DNA of 64,000 nucleotides from Amoebidium appalachense. Taxonomy: Eukaryota; Ichthyosporea. Under the pieces are notes generated by a model. It saw only the letters and a program-made list of their open reading frames with translations, was not told where the DNA came from and did no database searches. Positions 13,746 to 27,400 of the stretch are shown here, piece after piece. The stretch's first letter is position 1, and each line of letters opens with the position of its first letter. The position numbers and the translations under genes are program-made. The stretch covers positions 2,976,001 to 3,040,000 of the forward strand of contig CAVNZM010000006.1 of the NCBI GenBank assembly GCA_963693365.1, given 5' to 3'.

Positions 13746-14501
13746 GTTTCAGTGTAACTCACCAACCCGTCACGGGCCACACAGCCACGCCGCAACTAGG
13801 TCTGCCCATGGCTGGTAACCAGGCGTTCAAGTCCCCAGCCACCCCCACCATGAGTGCCCTCAGCATGCCATCACCGGCACTGAACCAGACCCAAGCCCCA
13901 GCCGGGCCCATGAACAGTGGGCTTGCAGCCCAGCAGGCACAGCAGCAGCTTGTGGCACGCTACCAGCAGCTGAGGCAGGAGCAGATGAAGGTGCACAGCA
14001 TGGTGCAGTTCCACCAGCTGCAGCTGCAGAACGGGGATAGCCTGGCCCCCAACCACAGGAATCAGCTGGTGGGGCAGCTGCAGCAACACATGGCGCAGCT
14101 GCAGGCATTGGTGAACGAGATGAAGATGATTGAGAACCGCCTGCAGCAGATACAGGTGCAGGCACAGGCACAGGCACAGGCGCACATGCAGGCACAGGCA
14201 CAGGCTCATGGCTTGGATCTCAAGCGGCCACATGAGCCCGATCAGAATGATCCAATGAAGATGCAGCGGTTGGATGACGGCACGGCCCGAATGAACCCCA
14301 TGACACCCGGTCAGCCACCTGCCACACCCGGGCAGGTTGGTGGGCACAACACCCTGCAGCAGTATCTGGCTACAATGACGCCTCAGAACGGCCAGATATT
14401 CGTCACGGTGCGTGTGTGTGTGTTTAAGGGTGGATGGGTGGGTGGGGGGGTGGGTGGGTGGGTGGGTGGGTGGGTGTGGGGGGGGGGGGGGGGGGGGGGG
14501 G

Positions 14502-14542
<41 letters not shown>

Positions 14543-15922
14543 ATGTGTACCGGCAAGTGGGGGTGCGTGCATGCAGGTAGGGTGGGGACGTGGGTTGTGT
14601 TGTCCATCTCGACTCCTCAGGACACTTAGGGCTACATCTTAATATTGTGTGTGCGGTGTGTGTGTTTTTGTTATTTAGGAGGTTTTTTCCCTTCCCTTTC
14701 TTTTTGCTCTTTCCTTTTTTTTTCTCTTGTTTTTCTTTTTTTTTTCTTTTGTGTGTGTGTGTGTGTGTGTGCATGTGTGTGCGCGATGGTGGTGGTGGTA
14801 GTTGTGGTGGTGGGATCAGGGGGCGGGGGCCGGGGGCGGGGGGGGGGGGGGAGGGGGGGTAATTTGAGACTTGTCATCGGGCCTTTCAGAAACGGCGTAA
14901 ACCCCAGCAGGGAAGTTGGGCGGTTAATCGTGGTTAATTGTTGGGTTTTTGATATGGTATCAAAATATTTACATCGACAGTTATTGAGGACGTTGGGGGG
15001 AGTAGAGGTTAGCTGGTACGGGAGATGGGGGCATGGGTGCGCAGTTTGTCTGACTCTCTCTGCCTGTGGGTGGGTGGGTGGTGGTGGTCGTGGTCGTGGT
15101 GGTGGTGGTTGTGGTGTGTGTGCGCGCGTGTTTTTGTGTGTGTGTGTGTGTGTTTCCGGGGGAAGAAGGGGGGGGGGGGGGGGGGGGGCATTAGTGCACG
15201 AATATTGGTGGTCAAACCTCAGGTGGGTGTTTGGTGCGGTGATATGGGGGGGGAAGGGGGATGGGGAGGGGTGAGAGGAAGCAAGTAGCGAGACAATTTT
15301 CTGAAAATTGGAGGGGGGGGGGAGGGGGAGGGATGGGGGCAAGCAATGGGACAATTTTCTGAAAGCTGGGGGTGGTTTATGCAGCTGGTGCAGCTGCTCA
15401 AGAAGCAGCAGGCCAAGAACCCGCCGCTGACGCCCCAGGAGGCCATGTTTATCAACCAGCACTCAAACAACCCCGCATTTGCCCCGTTCTTCAACAAAAT
15501 ACGCGAGAGGAGGGCCCAACAAGTGGCCGCTGCTGCTGCTGGGGGCTCGGTGCAAGAACCGGGCACACCAAGTACACCGTTCCATACCATGCCTACACCG
15601 GTGCGTGCAGTGCTTTCTCTGTGTGGGTGGTGGTGATGTGTGGGTGGGTGGATGTGTGTGTGTGTGTTGGGGGGGGGGGGGGGGGTTGTACGATGGGGGT
15701 GTATGTATTCAAGGGTGGTCGTGCATGCAAGGACGTGTGCTTGGATGTGTTATATGGGTGTGTGGATGTGTGGGTGGACGGACTGTGATTTGTTGCGTGT
15801 TGGCATGGGTGTGTCTATGTGGGAGAGGTGGTCGGGGAATCGAGGGCTTGTTTAGTTGTGTGGTGACTGGCTTGATGGGCGGTGGTTCAAGTTTGAACGG
15901 ACGGAGTGTGTGTTTGTGTGGT

Positions 15923-15961
<39 letters not shown>

Positions 15962-16520
15962 GAGGGGGAGGGGGGGGGGGAGGGCATGGTGAGTGGTATA
16001 TACAGAGACATGCCCGTGCACATTGTATCGCTTTTGTGGATGAAACGGGCCGATGTGGTTTTTACTGTTGCTGAGATGTGTGCACTTTGTAGGGGCCACC
16101 GGGAGACGTTAAGCCAAACATCACCCCGGGCACGCCAGCACCGGCAGGCACACCTGCAGCCACAGGGCACACGGAGGGGGCACCGGAAACGAAGGTGGAG
16201 AGGGCGGCGCCTGTGCCTGTGGAGCCCAGATACAAGCCCGAAGATGTGTGCAAAGACCTGCTGGAGATGCACGAGAAGATGATGGAGAACGAGAACGCAG
16301 TGGCTTTCAATGAGCCCGTGGACCCGGAGGCCTTGAAAATCCCTGTATGTGTTGCAATCTATAATGTGTGCGTGTGCGTGTGCGTGCGTATGCGCGCGCG
16401 TGCACGACTCATGGGCACACATAAACACAGACATGCACACGAATGTACGTGTGGACACGCACACACACACTCGCATTCACATTCACTCTCATACCTATGC
16501 ATCTGTACGCGGCGCGCGCG

Positions 16521-16611
<91 letters not shown>

Positions 16612-18476
16612 ACACGAACGTGCACACACACACGAGCACACACATTCGCGAACGTTCACACACATGTTCATAACTAGACAAACGCACATTTCATCCATCT
16701 GCCCAAACACGCACAGTCACAGCCATTCACACAGGTTCTGAACGCAGCAGACACATTTCCCTTTCGCACTCACCTATTTACAACGGTTCTCAAAACCAAC
16801 ACGCACACTCCTCACCTTCTTTCCTATGTAGGGGGGAGGGGGGAGGTGTTATTTGCATTTAAGAGAACGAAGACTGAGTGTGTTGTGTTGTTGTTCACAG
16901 GACTACTTCGACATCATCAAGCACCCGATGGACTTTGGCACGGTCAAGACCAAGCTGCAGGAGGGCAAATACAAGGACCACATTGAATACTGCGACGACG
17001 TGCGGCAGGTCTTCACAAACGCAAAGACCTACAACAAGAAGAACAACTATGTGCACAAGGCCGCAGTCCTCCTGCAGAAGCAGTTTGAGGAAGGTGTGTG
17101 CGCAAATGGAATGGGTAGTGTGTTGGAAGGGTTGGAAAGGGAGCTTGTGCTGTGGATTGGTGGGTGGCTGTTTGCTTGCCTCGGTGTGGATGTGGGAGGA
17201 AAGCGGGTGTGTTTTGTCGTCGTCAGAGGGAGGGCTGGGGGGGGGGGAGGGGGGAGCTTCTCCTCCTCTTCTTCTGCGGATAGGGTTTAGAGCACATTTC
17301 TCCATGATGTCAAGCCGTGCAGATGTATGATACGGGTTGTTGACGTGTCTGTGTGCCTGCGTGTATGCATGTGCATGTGTGGCTCATGCTGATCATTGCA
17401 CAGACATCAAGGGCAAGATGGAGGGGCTGGGCTACTGCTGTGCCGGCATCCAGCAGCAGTACATGCCCACCCCCATCTGGTGTGCCGGGGTGGCCTGCAA
17501 CTACAGCATGGTCCTGCCCAGGGAGAGCACATACTATGCTTGCCCGGCCACAGAGGAGTATGCGCCCTTGTCTCCCTGTGTGTCTGTGTGTTTGTGTGTG
17601 TTCGAGGGGGTGGATTCCTTGTGTTGGGTTCAAAATGGTTGTGGCTTGTGGTTGGAGGTTTGGGATTAGCAGAGTGGGTTTGTGTTGTTGATGTGTAGCT
17701 CTGCATGCGTAAATGGTGAACGATAGGCAAGCGGATAACCAGGATTCCACAGCATGCACCTGGTCCTTCCCTTCATACATGCAGGCAGCATGTGTGTTTG
17801 TGTGCACCAACACACATGAAAGCACACACACACGCAACTTCACATACACGCTCGGCGTGCGCGCACACCCATGCACACATGCACATGTGCACACACGAAC
17901 AGACGAGCACACACGTACATACATTCTTGCACAGGCCCACACGCACGCACGCCCGTACATACATGGTTGCACACACACGCGCACACACACAAACACGGTG
18001 CTATTGGTGCAACAGTGCAGGCACATGCAGATTGTTGCAGTTACATGGATATTGCGCATGCGTTCCTGTGCTTGCTGCATGATGAAACGGACATGAGGTG
18101 TACGGTTCCGATGGGCATTGCCCTGCATGCATGCACATTTGGCCCGCAAAAGCCACGTGGTGGGTACAGCCCCAGCACATGCAGCACATACAAAACACGG
18201 CATGCACGCATGTCTGTGTCCATGAACTCACAGACACGCGCATGCACGTACGTGCACATAACCACTCACAGGCAAAGCACGACACACACACACACTCACA
18301 CTCACACTCACTCACTCACTCACTCACTCACTCACTCACTCACTCACTCACTCACTCACTCACTCACTCACTCACTCACTCACATTGACACACGCAAACA
18401 TTCACCCACACAACCCCACACACACACACTTGGGGCAGTCCACGGTGTCACGCGTTTTTCGAAGTCCATCCTGCAT

Positions 18477-18564
<88 letters not shown>

Positions 18565-20682
18565 CCTAGTTGCGGCACTAATTCCTGACGCCTTTTGATT
18601 TTTGCGCAGGGGCAAATTCAACAACGTGTGTGAAAAGTGCTACGAGGAGGGTGGGCCCAATGCAGACGTTGAGATGATCGAGTTTAGTCTGGAGAGCGGC
18701 AACACAAGGGTCAAGGAGCCAAAGTCAAAGTTCGAGAAGAAGAAGAACGATCACCTCGAATTTGAGCCCGTAAGTGGATGTTCCCTCTCTTTCCTTTGTC
18801 CTTCCAGTCTTTCTTTTCCCTCTCCTTTCTTGGACTCTTTTCTTGTCTTTCTGAGGGGAGGCGGTGGTGGGCAGACCGGTGGGTGGGCCTGGGGGACGCC
18901 CACCGGGGGGGGGGGGGGGGGGGGGGGGGCTACGTGTCTAAAATGGTCGGATTAGAAGGTAGGGATCGGTGGTGGGGCCTGCTATTGTGTGTGTGTGTGT
19001 GTGCTATTGCAGGGAGGGATTTTTGATGCAAGTGGAGTGCAGATGCTTTTTTTTTGTGGGTGGGGGGAGGGGGGAGGCACATGGTGACGGTGTTGTTGTG
19101 TGTTTGCAGTGGGTGGAGTGTGCAGGGTGCATGATGCGTCTGCACAGCATATGCCGGCTACACAACAAGTTTGTCAGCAAGAAGCTCTACTGTGCAAAGT
19201 GCGAGGTGGAGAAGAACATCAAGGACTCGTGGAAGAGCTGGATACACTTCCCCGCTGACAGTATGTGATCCCCCTAAGCTCTGCCTGTAATGCAATGTCA
19301 GCAAATTCAGCATTGTTAGTCCGTCGTGAGTGTGTGCTTCACACTCTTCGACACATAAGACCTCCCCCCCCCCCCCCCCCCCCCCCCCCCGCGCAAAACA
19401 AAACCCCCAAACATGCGGGCGCGCACACACTCACTCACTCACACACACACACACACACACACACACGGGCGGTACGCTTGGGGCAAGCTGCAGTTACATG
19501 GAAACTGGCACATGCCCACCTGGGCTTGCTGCATGATCGCACGGGCGGGCGTGCATGTCTGCACGTGTGCGATTGCACTCTTCTGCATGTCTGGTGGCAA
19601 TCGACGTGCATGCGCTGACAATGTTTTGCGGCAGCGCTGCCCCGGTGCGACCTAGGGGACCACTTAGAACAGCTGCTGGCCAAGATGTTTGCCAAGTATG
19701 CAGAGGACAACCCCGACCAGCCCCCCATCAACCCCGTCACCGTAAGAATGTGTCTCAACATGGACAAGGAATACGACGTGCCCCCGGGCATTGCCGCAAG
19801 GTGCCTGCAACCTACATGCATGCATAGACACACACCTTGCATCACCACGCTGGCACAAGATACCCTTGCACCATTACACAGGCACAAAACACATACCCTT
19901 GCATCAGCGTGTGCGCGGGCACTCACGAGTGCCTAGGCAATCACACAGATTCGCACACACGAGCTTTTGACAAAAACAGATGCAAGTACGTGAAGACAAG
20001 CACTTGAATACACGGTTGGGGGTGTGTGCGTGCATGCAGGTGTACGTGTGGCTGCCTGCCTGCCTTCCTGCGTGGGTGTGCTAAGAGGGGGGACTGTGGT
20101 GTGCAAACCTGGAGGTCTGGGGTTTGGTGCTGACACCATTTTGGGCCCCAGATATCCTGACTACCCGAAATCTTATCCCTACCGCCACAAGGCCATCTTC
20201 TGCTTCCAGGTATGTAGGGTTGGGAGGGATGTTGTAGGTGGATCCCTGGGCGGTGACACAATTGGGCTGTAATTTGGTGTCTTAGGGTGGGGCATGGGCG
20301 GTGGGGAGGTGATGGTTGTTTGGCTGTGTTGGTGTCTTACTCATGGGGTTTGTAAACGCAAAGAGCAGATGTGAAGAAGGGGGGAGGGGAGGGAAATGGG
20401 GGGGTGGGGGGGGGATGGGTACTAGATAGGTTGACTATGAAACTGTGTGGAATCCAAAGCGTTTGTAACCGACTGCTTGCTTGTTGTGCAGAAAATCGAC
20501 GGTGTAGACGTGTGCTTTTTCGGCATGCACCTGCACGAGTATACGTCCAACTGCCCAGAGCCCAACAAATCACGGGTCTACATCTCATACCTGGACAGTG
20601 TCAAGTTCTTCCAGCCCGCAAAGTATGACTGGCCAAACTACCACACCGTGCACACACACACATGCCAACTCACCCCCCCCCC

Positions 20683-20733
<51 letters not shown>

Positions 20734-22134
20734 GAGGGGGTGCACTCAGACACCTACACACGAGCACACACACAAACACTGGCGCGCACATGCTCACCCG
20801 CTCATACTCTCACTCACGTTTTGTCAGCCCTCCACCCACCCACCCACCCACCTACCCACCCACCCAATTGGCCGTCTGGGGGGGGGGGGGGGGGGGGGAG
20901 AAGGGGAACAGTAAAGGGGAGGAAGGGGGAGCAAAAGGTTGAGGGAGGGAGGGAGGGAGAAGGGGACAGTGACAGGGGACAGGGAAAGAGAGGAGAGCAA
21001 GAGGCAAAACCAGAGCACACACGCTTACACACGAAACACTGCAGGCTGCGCACGGCACTGTACCACGAGCTGCTTGTGGGCTACCTCTCCTACTGCCGGG
21101 ACCACGGCTACACGTATGCACACATCTGGGCATGCCCTCCCACCCAGGGCGACGACTACATGTTCCACTGCCACCCAGAGGACCAGCGCACCCCAAAGCC
21201 AAAGCGCCTGCAGGACTGGTACCGCAACATGCTCGAGCTGGCTAAGGTGGGTTTGTGGGTGTGTAGGTGTGTGTGTGTGCTGCGTGCGCCGGTGGGTAGG
21301 TGGGTAGGTGGGCGTTTTTTTTGTTTTTTTTTGGGGGGGGGGGGGGGGGGGGGGATTCGATGGCATCCTTGTTCGAAGAAGGAAGGCTTTGGCCCAGCGT
21401 GTGATGGTGTTCTTCGTCTTGCACCACCATACAACGCCATCAATAGCAATGCCATCCACGCTCAGACATAGATGCTTGCACCTGCGAACAGTTACACACT
21501 CGAAGGGAAATGGCACCATCGGCTTGTTAGCACGCACTGGTTGCCATGCATGACACACACACGTGGCATCGGCCGATATATTCTAATGCTTTGCCTTCTT
21601 GCAGGAGAAGGGTGCGATTGAGAAGTTCGGGGACATTCTCAGCATGTCACAGGACATTACGTCTGCACGCTACCTTCAGAACATGAACGGAGACCACTGG
21701 GCAGATATCATCGAGCAGAGCATACAGAAACTGGCAGAGGAGAAGGGGAATGAGGAGGGGGAGGAGGAGGAGGAGGAGGATACCTCGGAGGCACCAACAC
21801 CAAGCACCACAAGCAAGAAGACCAGCAAGAAGGGTAAGGGGTAGGGTGGGTGGGTGGGCGGGTGTGTGTGTGTGTAGGCCCAAGGGATGATGTGTCTATG
21901 TCTTATCCGTGTAACGAGTAGTGACGTCGTTGGGTGGTCTAGGGGGCCCGAGCAAGAAGGGAGCCAAGGCCAGCAAGAAGGGGGGGTCAAGAAGAAGGCC
22001 GGCAAGAAGCCGCTGCTGCAGCGGCAGGCCAGCGAGCTGATGGGGGTGCTGCTGGAGCACATGCAGCGCAACAAGGACGTGTTCTTTGTCGTCCAGCTTC
22101 CTAAAGACGTCCAGGCCGCCGTAAGTCTTTTTTT

Positions 22135-22183
<49 letters not shown>

Positions 22184-22336
22184 GGAACGGGACGAACGGA
22201 ACGGGACGGGACGGGACGGGACGGGACGGGACGGGACGCAAAGGCCTCAGTGGGTCTTGGTGGTGTGCACATGTAGCTTGAGGGTGATGGTAGTGGTGGT
22301 GGGTGGGTGGGTGGGTTTTTTTTTTTATTATTTTTT

Positions 22337-22387
<51 letters not shown>

Positions 22388-22630
22388 AAATCATGTGGGA
22401 CACGGCACGAAGTAAAAGAACACGATGAGAAACGCGTTGTAGGAGACAGTCAACAGTAAACATGGAAGAATGCAACATTAGAATCGCTTAGTATGCAGCG
22501 TAACCAGAGCCCATCCTCATCAGGCCGGGCCATTAACTGCAGCTATTTTTTGTTTTTTTTGTTTTTTTGTTTTTTTGTTTTTTTTGTTTCTTTTGGTGGG
22601 GGGTGGGTGGATCGGTGGTATCATTTTGGG

Positions 22631-22678
<48 letters not shown>

Positions 22679-23303
22679 GGAGCAAGGGTTGTGTAGTCGG
22701 GGGCTTTACTGATGGAGTGTGTTTTCAGCTGGAGAAGGGCACAGACGACCCCAACCCACTGGTCAAGAACGATTTGCTGGAGGGCAGAGAGGTGTTTCTC
22801 AACCTGGCCAGGGAGAACAAGTACCAGGTGTGTGGGTGGGGGTGGGTGCGTGGGTGGGTGTTTGCATGGAGGTGGGTGGGTGGGTGGGTGGGTGTATGGA
22901 TGTGCGTGTGGGTGGGTGGGTGGGTGGGTGTGGGTGGGTGGGTGGGTGTATGGATGTGCGTGTGGGTGGGTGGGTGGATGGGTGTGGGTGGGTGGGTGGG
23001 TGTATGGATGTGCGTGTGGGTGGGTGGGTGGATGGGTGGGGGTGGGTGGGTAGGTGGGTGTGGGTGGGTGGGGTGGGTGGGTGGGTGTGGGTATATGTTT
23101 GTTAAGGTGAGTGGGTGTGGAGAGAGGGCGTGGGGGTGGGGGGGGGGGGGGATAGGAGGGATTTCCTTTTGGAGAGTGAGTTTGGATCTGGGTGGGTAAA
23201 GGAGTGAGGAAAGGTTGTAATGGGGTCGAAGTGATACTGCAACTTGCATGTGCGGGCTATGACCCATTGAGATGATTTGCTCAGGTTTGTTTCGAGCATT
23301 GAG

Positions 23304-23391
<88 letters not shown>

Positions 23392-23584
23392 ACATGGTGG
23401 TGCCCAGTTCAACGCGCTGCGCAATGCACGCTACAGCAGCATGATGTTCCTGTGGCACCTGCACCACAATGACGCAGGCGGGGAGATGTCGGACTTCACA
23501 TGCAACGAATGTGATGCACGCATGGGCGCATTGGATCCCCGCTTTCACTGCCCCACTTGTGAGGTATGCAGGCGCACGCGCACG

Positions 23585-23615
<31 letters not shown>

Positions 23616-24399
23616 TTGTATACACACACCGTATACACACACGCACGCACGTACATGCGCGCGTGCACACACACACACACAAACACACAGACATACACAG
23701 ACATGCACAATAAGACGCGAGCCACACACAATCAGGGTGGCACATTCTATGCACATGTGTAGGTCTTACATGGCACCTAGATACGTTGCACCGACCCCGA
23801 CTCTGCCTTTAATAGGCTAGCACAGGCACGGGCACGCCTGCACACAAACATACACTTGCATATATTTCACTACACCTGCTGCCTTGGAGCACGCACTTGG
23901 TGTGCCACCATATGGACACACTTACAGAGAGCAGGGCTTCGTGTATGGTCCCCAGACACATGCCGTACGCACTTATGACCTCCGAGCATGCGTGTGCGTT
24001 CTTAAAAAATATCATCTTGCCCAGCCCTATGAACAAACCCCAGCAGATATAGTTGATTCCTCCCAGAAAAGACGTGTTAGCTCAATACACAATGGGATGA
24101 CACAGTCAGCCTCTGTAGTGGTGCATGCAAGCAGACGGTAGTACCTGAATGTCGGTTTTTCATACCCCTTCCTCCCGTTGGTGTGTGTGTGTGTGTTCTG
24201 ACTCTTTTAATGTGCAGGACTTTGACCTGTGCACCAAGTGCCACAAGACCAAGAAGCACGAGCATGAGATGTCCCAGATCGGCTTTGACGTGCTGGCTGA
24301 CGACCCCGAGGAGGAGAAGAAGGCTGCAGTCGCTGCAGGCGCAGGTGTGTGCAATGTGTTTGGGGAAAGGGGGGGGGTGGTGGTGGTGGTGGTGGTGGT

Positions 24400-24434
<35 letters not shown>

Positions 24435-27400
24435 GGAGGTGGTGGGTGCTGGAACATGGTTGGGTGGGCTTTTTTTTGCACGGCGGGGGGGGGGGGGGGG
24501 GGGGGGGGGGGGCATGGTTGGCTGGGTGGAAGCATGGTGAGTGAGTGTAATGTGTGGTCGTTGGGCGGGTACGTGGTGTGTGAGTGTAATGTGTGGTAGT
24601 GTGATGGGTGCGTGGTGTGGTGTGGTGTTGCGCTGGTTCGGTGTAGTGTGTGGTTTGATTGTGGGTGTTTGAACATGGTTGGCCTGTGGGAGTGAGGGGC
24701 ATTGTGGTAGTGGGTGCCAGCCGCGTGCAAATCAGACAACAGTGTTGCTTAAACCCCATGGCACCCTGTATGTCTAAGCATGCACTAACACGTTATTCTC
24801 CCCGCAGATCCCGGGGCTGCAGCCAAGGCAGCGGAAGCGCATCGGGAGAAGACTGCGCGCCTGCGCAACCCCCGTGTGCTCATGGAGGTGCTGCAGCACG
24901 CCTGTGTGTGCACAGACCCCAACTGCGGGGTGGAGTTCTGCCCCAAGATGCGCCAGCTGGTGGCGCACACGAGGCAGTGCAAGCTCAACAGGCAGTGCGG
25001 CACGTGTGCGCAGCTGATCAAGCTGACGTTCCTGCATGCCGAGGGCTGCAAGGCCCCCATGGGTTGTCAGTTCCCGTTTTGCATGCAGATCAAGCAGCAG
25101 CTGCGCGCAAGAAACAAGAAGCTGCTCAAGGCAAGAAAGCAGCAGAAGTTGGCCCGCCGCAGAGCTATGAAGGCCCTGATCTCACAGCAGCAGCCACTGC
25201 CTGTACGTGTCCCCTGTGCTGTGTGTGTGGACATGAATGGTGGCTGCATGCTGTATGTTCGTGCCTGTGCTGTGCGTGTAGACATACAAGGTGGCTAGCT
25301 GATGTGTTTTTTGCCTGGGCTGTGTGTGCATGTAGACATACATGGTGGCTAGCTGATGTGTTTTTTGCCTGGGCTGTGCATGTAGACATACATGGTGGCT
25401 AGCTGATGTGTTTTTCGCCTGGGCTGTGTAAGTAGGCGTGCATGCTATCTTCATTGTACTGACATGATGTTTGTGCAGGGGGCAATGGGTGCAGCCGTCG
25501 GGCTTCCAGCCACGCCAGCACTAGGGCTGCAGGTACCAGGGCCAGCAGCAGGCTTGGCGTCACCTCTGATGCAGACCCCAAATGCCCTGGGCCTGGGCCG
25601 GGGCAAGACCAACTCCCCAAACCCCATCGACCAGCGTGCCGCCATCTTGCAGGCATCGGCCGCTGCCGGCAACCCTGCAGCCCAGGCACGCATGCAACAG
25701 CTAAGGCAGCAGCAGCTACTTTTTCAGCAGCAGCAGAATGCTGGGGTGGCCCCGGTCATGCAGCAGGCCCACCTGCTGCAGCAGCAGCAACAGGTGGCGG
25801 CAGGGGTCAACCCCCAGCAGGCGGCGCTGCTCCTGCAGCAGCAGCAGATCAAGCAGCAGCAGGCCGCCGTGGCTGCAGCCGTCACGGCAGACCCGAGCAA
25901 GGCGGCACAGGCGCAGCAGATGCAGCAGCTGCTGCTGCTCAAAGCCCAGCAGGTGCAGCGCATGCAGCTGGCCCAGGGCATGGCCCCCGACCAGCAGCCG
26001 GCCCAGACCCCCCAGCTGGCCCTGCAGGGCGCCACGGCCACGGGGGCACAGCCGGGGGTGCGGCAGGCCAGCACCGAGCAGCAGGCGCGCATCCAGCAGC
26101 AGATGGCCCTGCAGCCCCCCCACGTGCAGCAGCGCGTGCATGCGCTCAGGCTGCAGATGCAGGAGAAGCAGAAGCAGATCATGGAGGCCGCAGCCAGCCT
26201 CAAGGCCCGGGCGGCACAGCTGACGGAGCAGGAGAAGCTGGCCGAGCAGGAACAGATCAAGAAGCTGGGGGCCGAGGCCCAGCAGATCAAGGCCCAGTAT
26301 GCCCAGGTCCTCAGAGACATCGGCATCCTCAATGGCCCCGCACAGCAGCAGCAGACCCCTGCCCAGCCTGCTCCCGGCCAGCCAAAGCCCGCTGGCGCCC
26401 CTCCAGCCATGTCCCCCCAGATTGGCGGCGCACAAATGGCCCCAGGCGCTGACGGGGCAGCTGGTGCGGCAGGCGGACAGAAGGTGGGCAGCCTCAGCGT
26501 GACACCTGAGCAGAAGCAGCTGCTGCTTAAGAAGCTGGCAGAGAGGAAGAAAATGTTCCCCAATGAGGCACCCCAGCAGGCCGTCTCCATCTGCTATGCT
26601 GAGCTGCAGCAGCAGCAGGCACAGCAGCAGCAACAGCAGCAGGCCGGCGCACAGCAGCAGCAGCAGCAGCAGCAGCAACAGCAAGCGCAGCAGCAGCAGC
26701 AGGCAGCACAACAGGCGGCACAGCAACAAGCACAGCAACAGGCACAGCAGCAGGCGCAACAGCAACAGCAACAGCAACAGCAGGCCGTGGCGGCAGCGCA
26801 GCAGCAGCAGCAGCAGCAGGTGGTCATGCAGCAGCTGCAGCAGCAGCAACAGATCCTGCAGCAGCAGCTGTTGCAGCAGCCCCAGCTGGGTGCCCTGCCC
26901 CAGCAGCAGGCCCAGATCATCATGCAGCTGCAGCAGCAGCAGCGCCTGCAGCAGCTACAACAACAACAGCAGCAACACCAGCTACAGGCTGCGCAGCAAC
27001 AACAGCAGCAACAGCAACAGCAACAGTTACTTCAGCACATGATGCAGCAGCAGCAACAACAACAGCAGCAGCAAGCACAGCAACAACAACAGGCGGGGCA
27101 GCAGATGCTGTCGCAGGCCAACCTCCAACTGCTCAACCCCAATGCTGCGGGTGTTCTTGCGGCACAACAGGTCGCGGCTGCAGCAGCAGGGCAGAACATG
27201 CAGCTCAACCGCATGTTGATGGGTGGCCAGCCCGGCCTGGGCCCCCAGCAGCAACAGCAGATGCTGCTCCTGCAGCAGCAGCAACAACAGCAACAACTCC
27301 TACGGCAGCAGCAACAGGCGCTGCTGCAGCAGGCAGGGGCCGGGCCAGGGCTCAACCAGCAGGCACAGGCCATGCAGCTGGCAGCACTGCAGCAGCAGCG

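Noticed and set aside
18308-18382. Regular short repeats resembling a CRISPR array
   Set aside because: A plain TCAC tetranucleotide microsatellite with no spacers, in a eukaryotic intron.
25716-26849. Long antisense ORFs (up to 377 codons) over the CBP tail
   Set aside because: They are Leu/Cys/Ala-rich mirror frames of the CAG/CAA repeat; the plus-strand frame carries the real protein.
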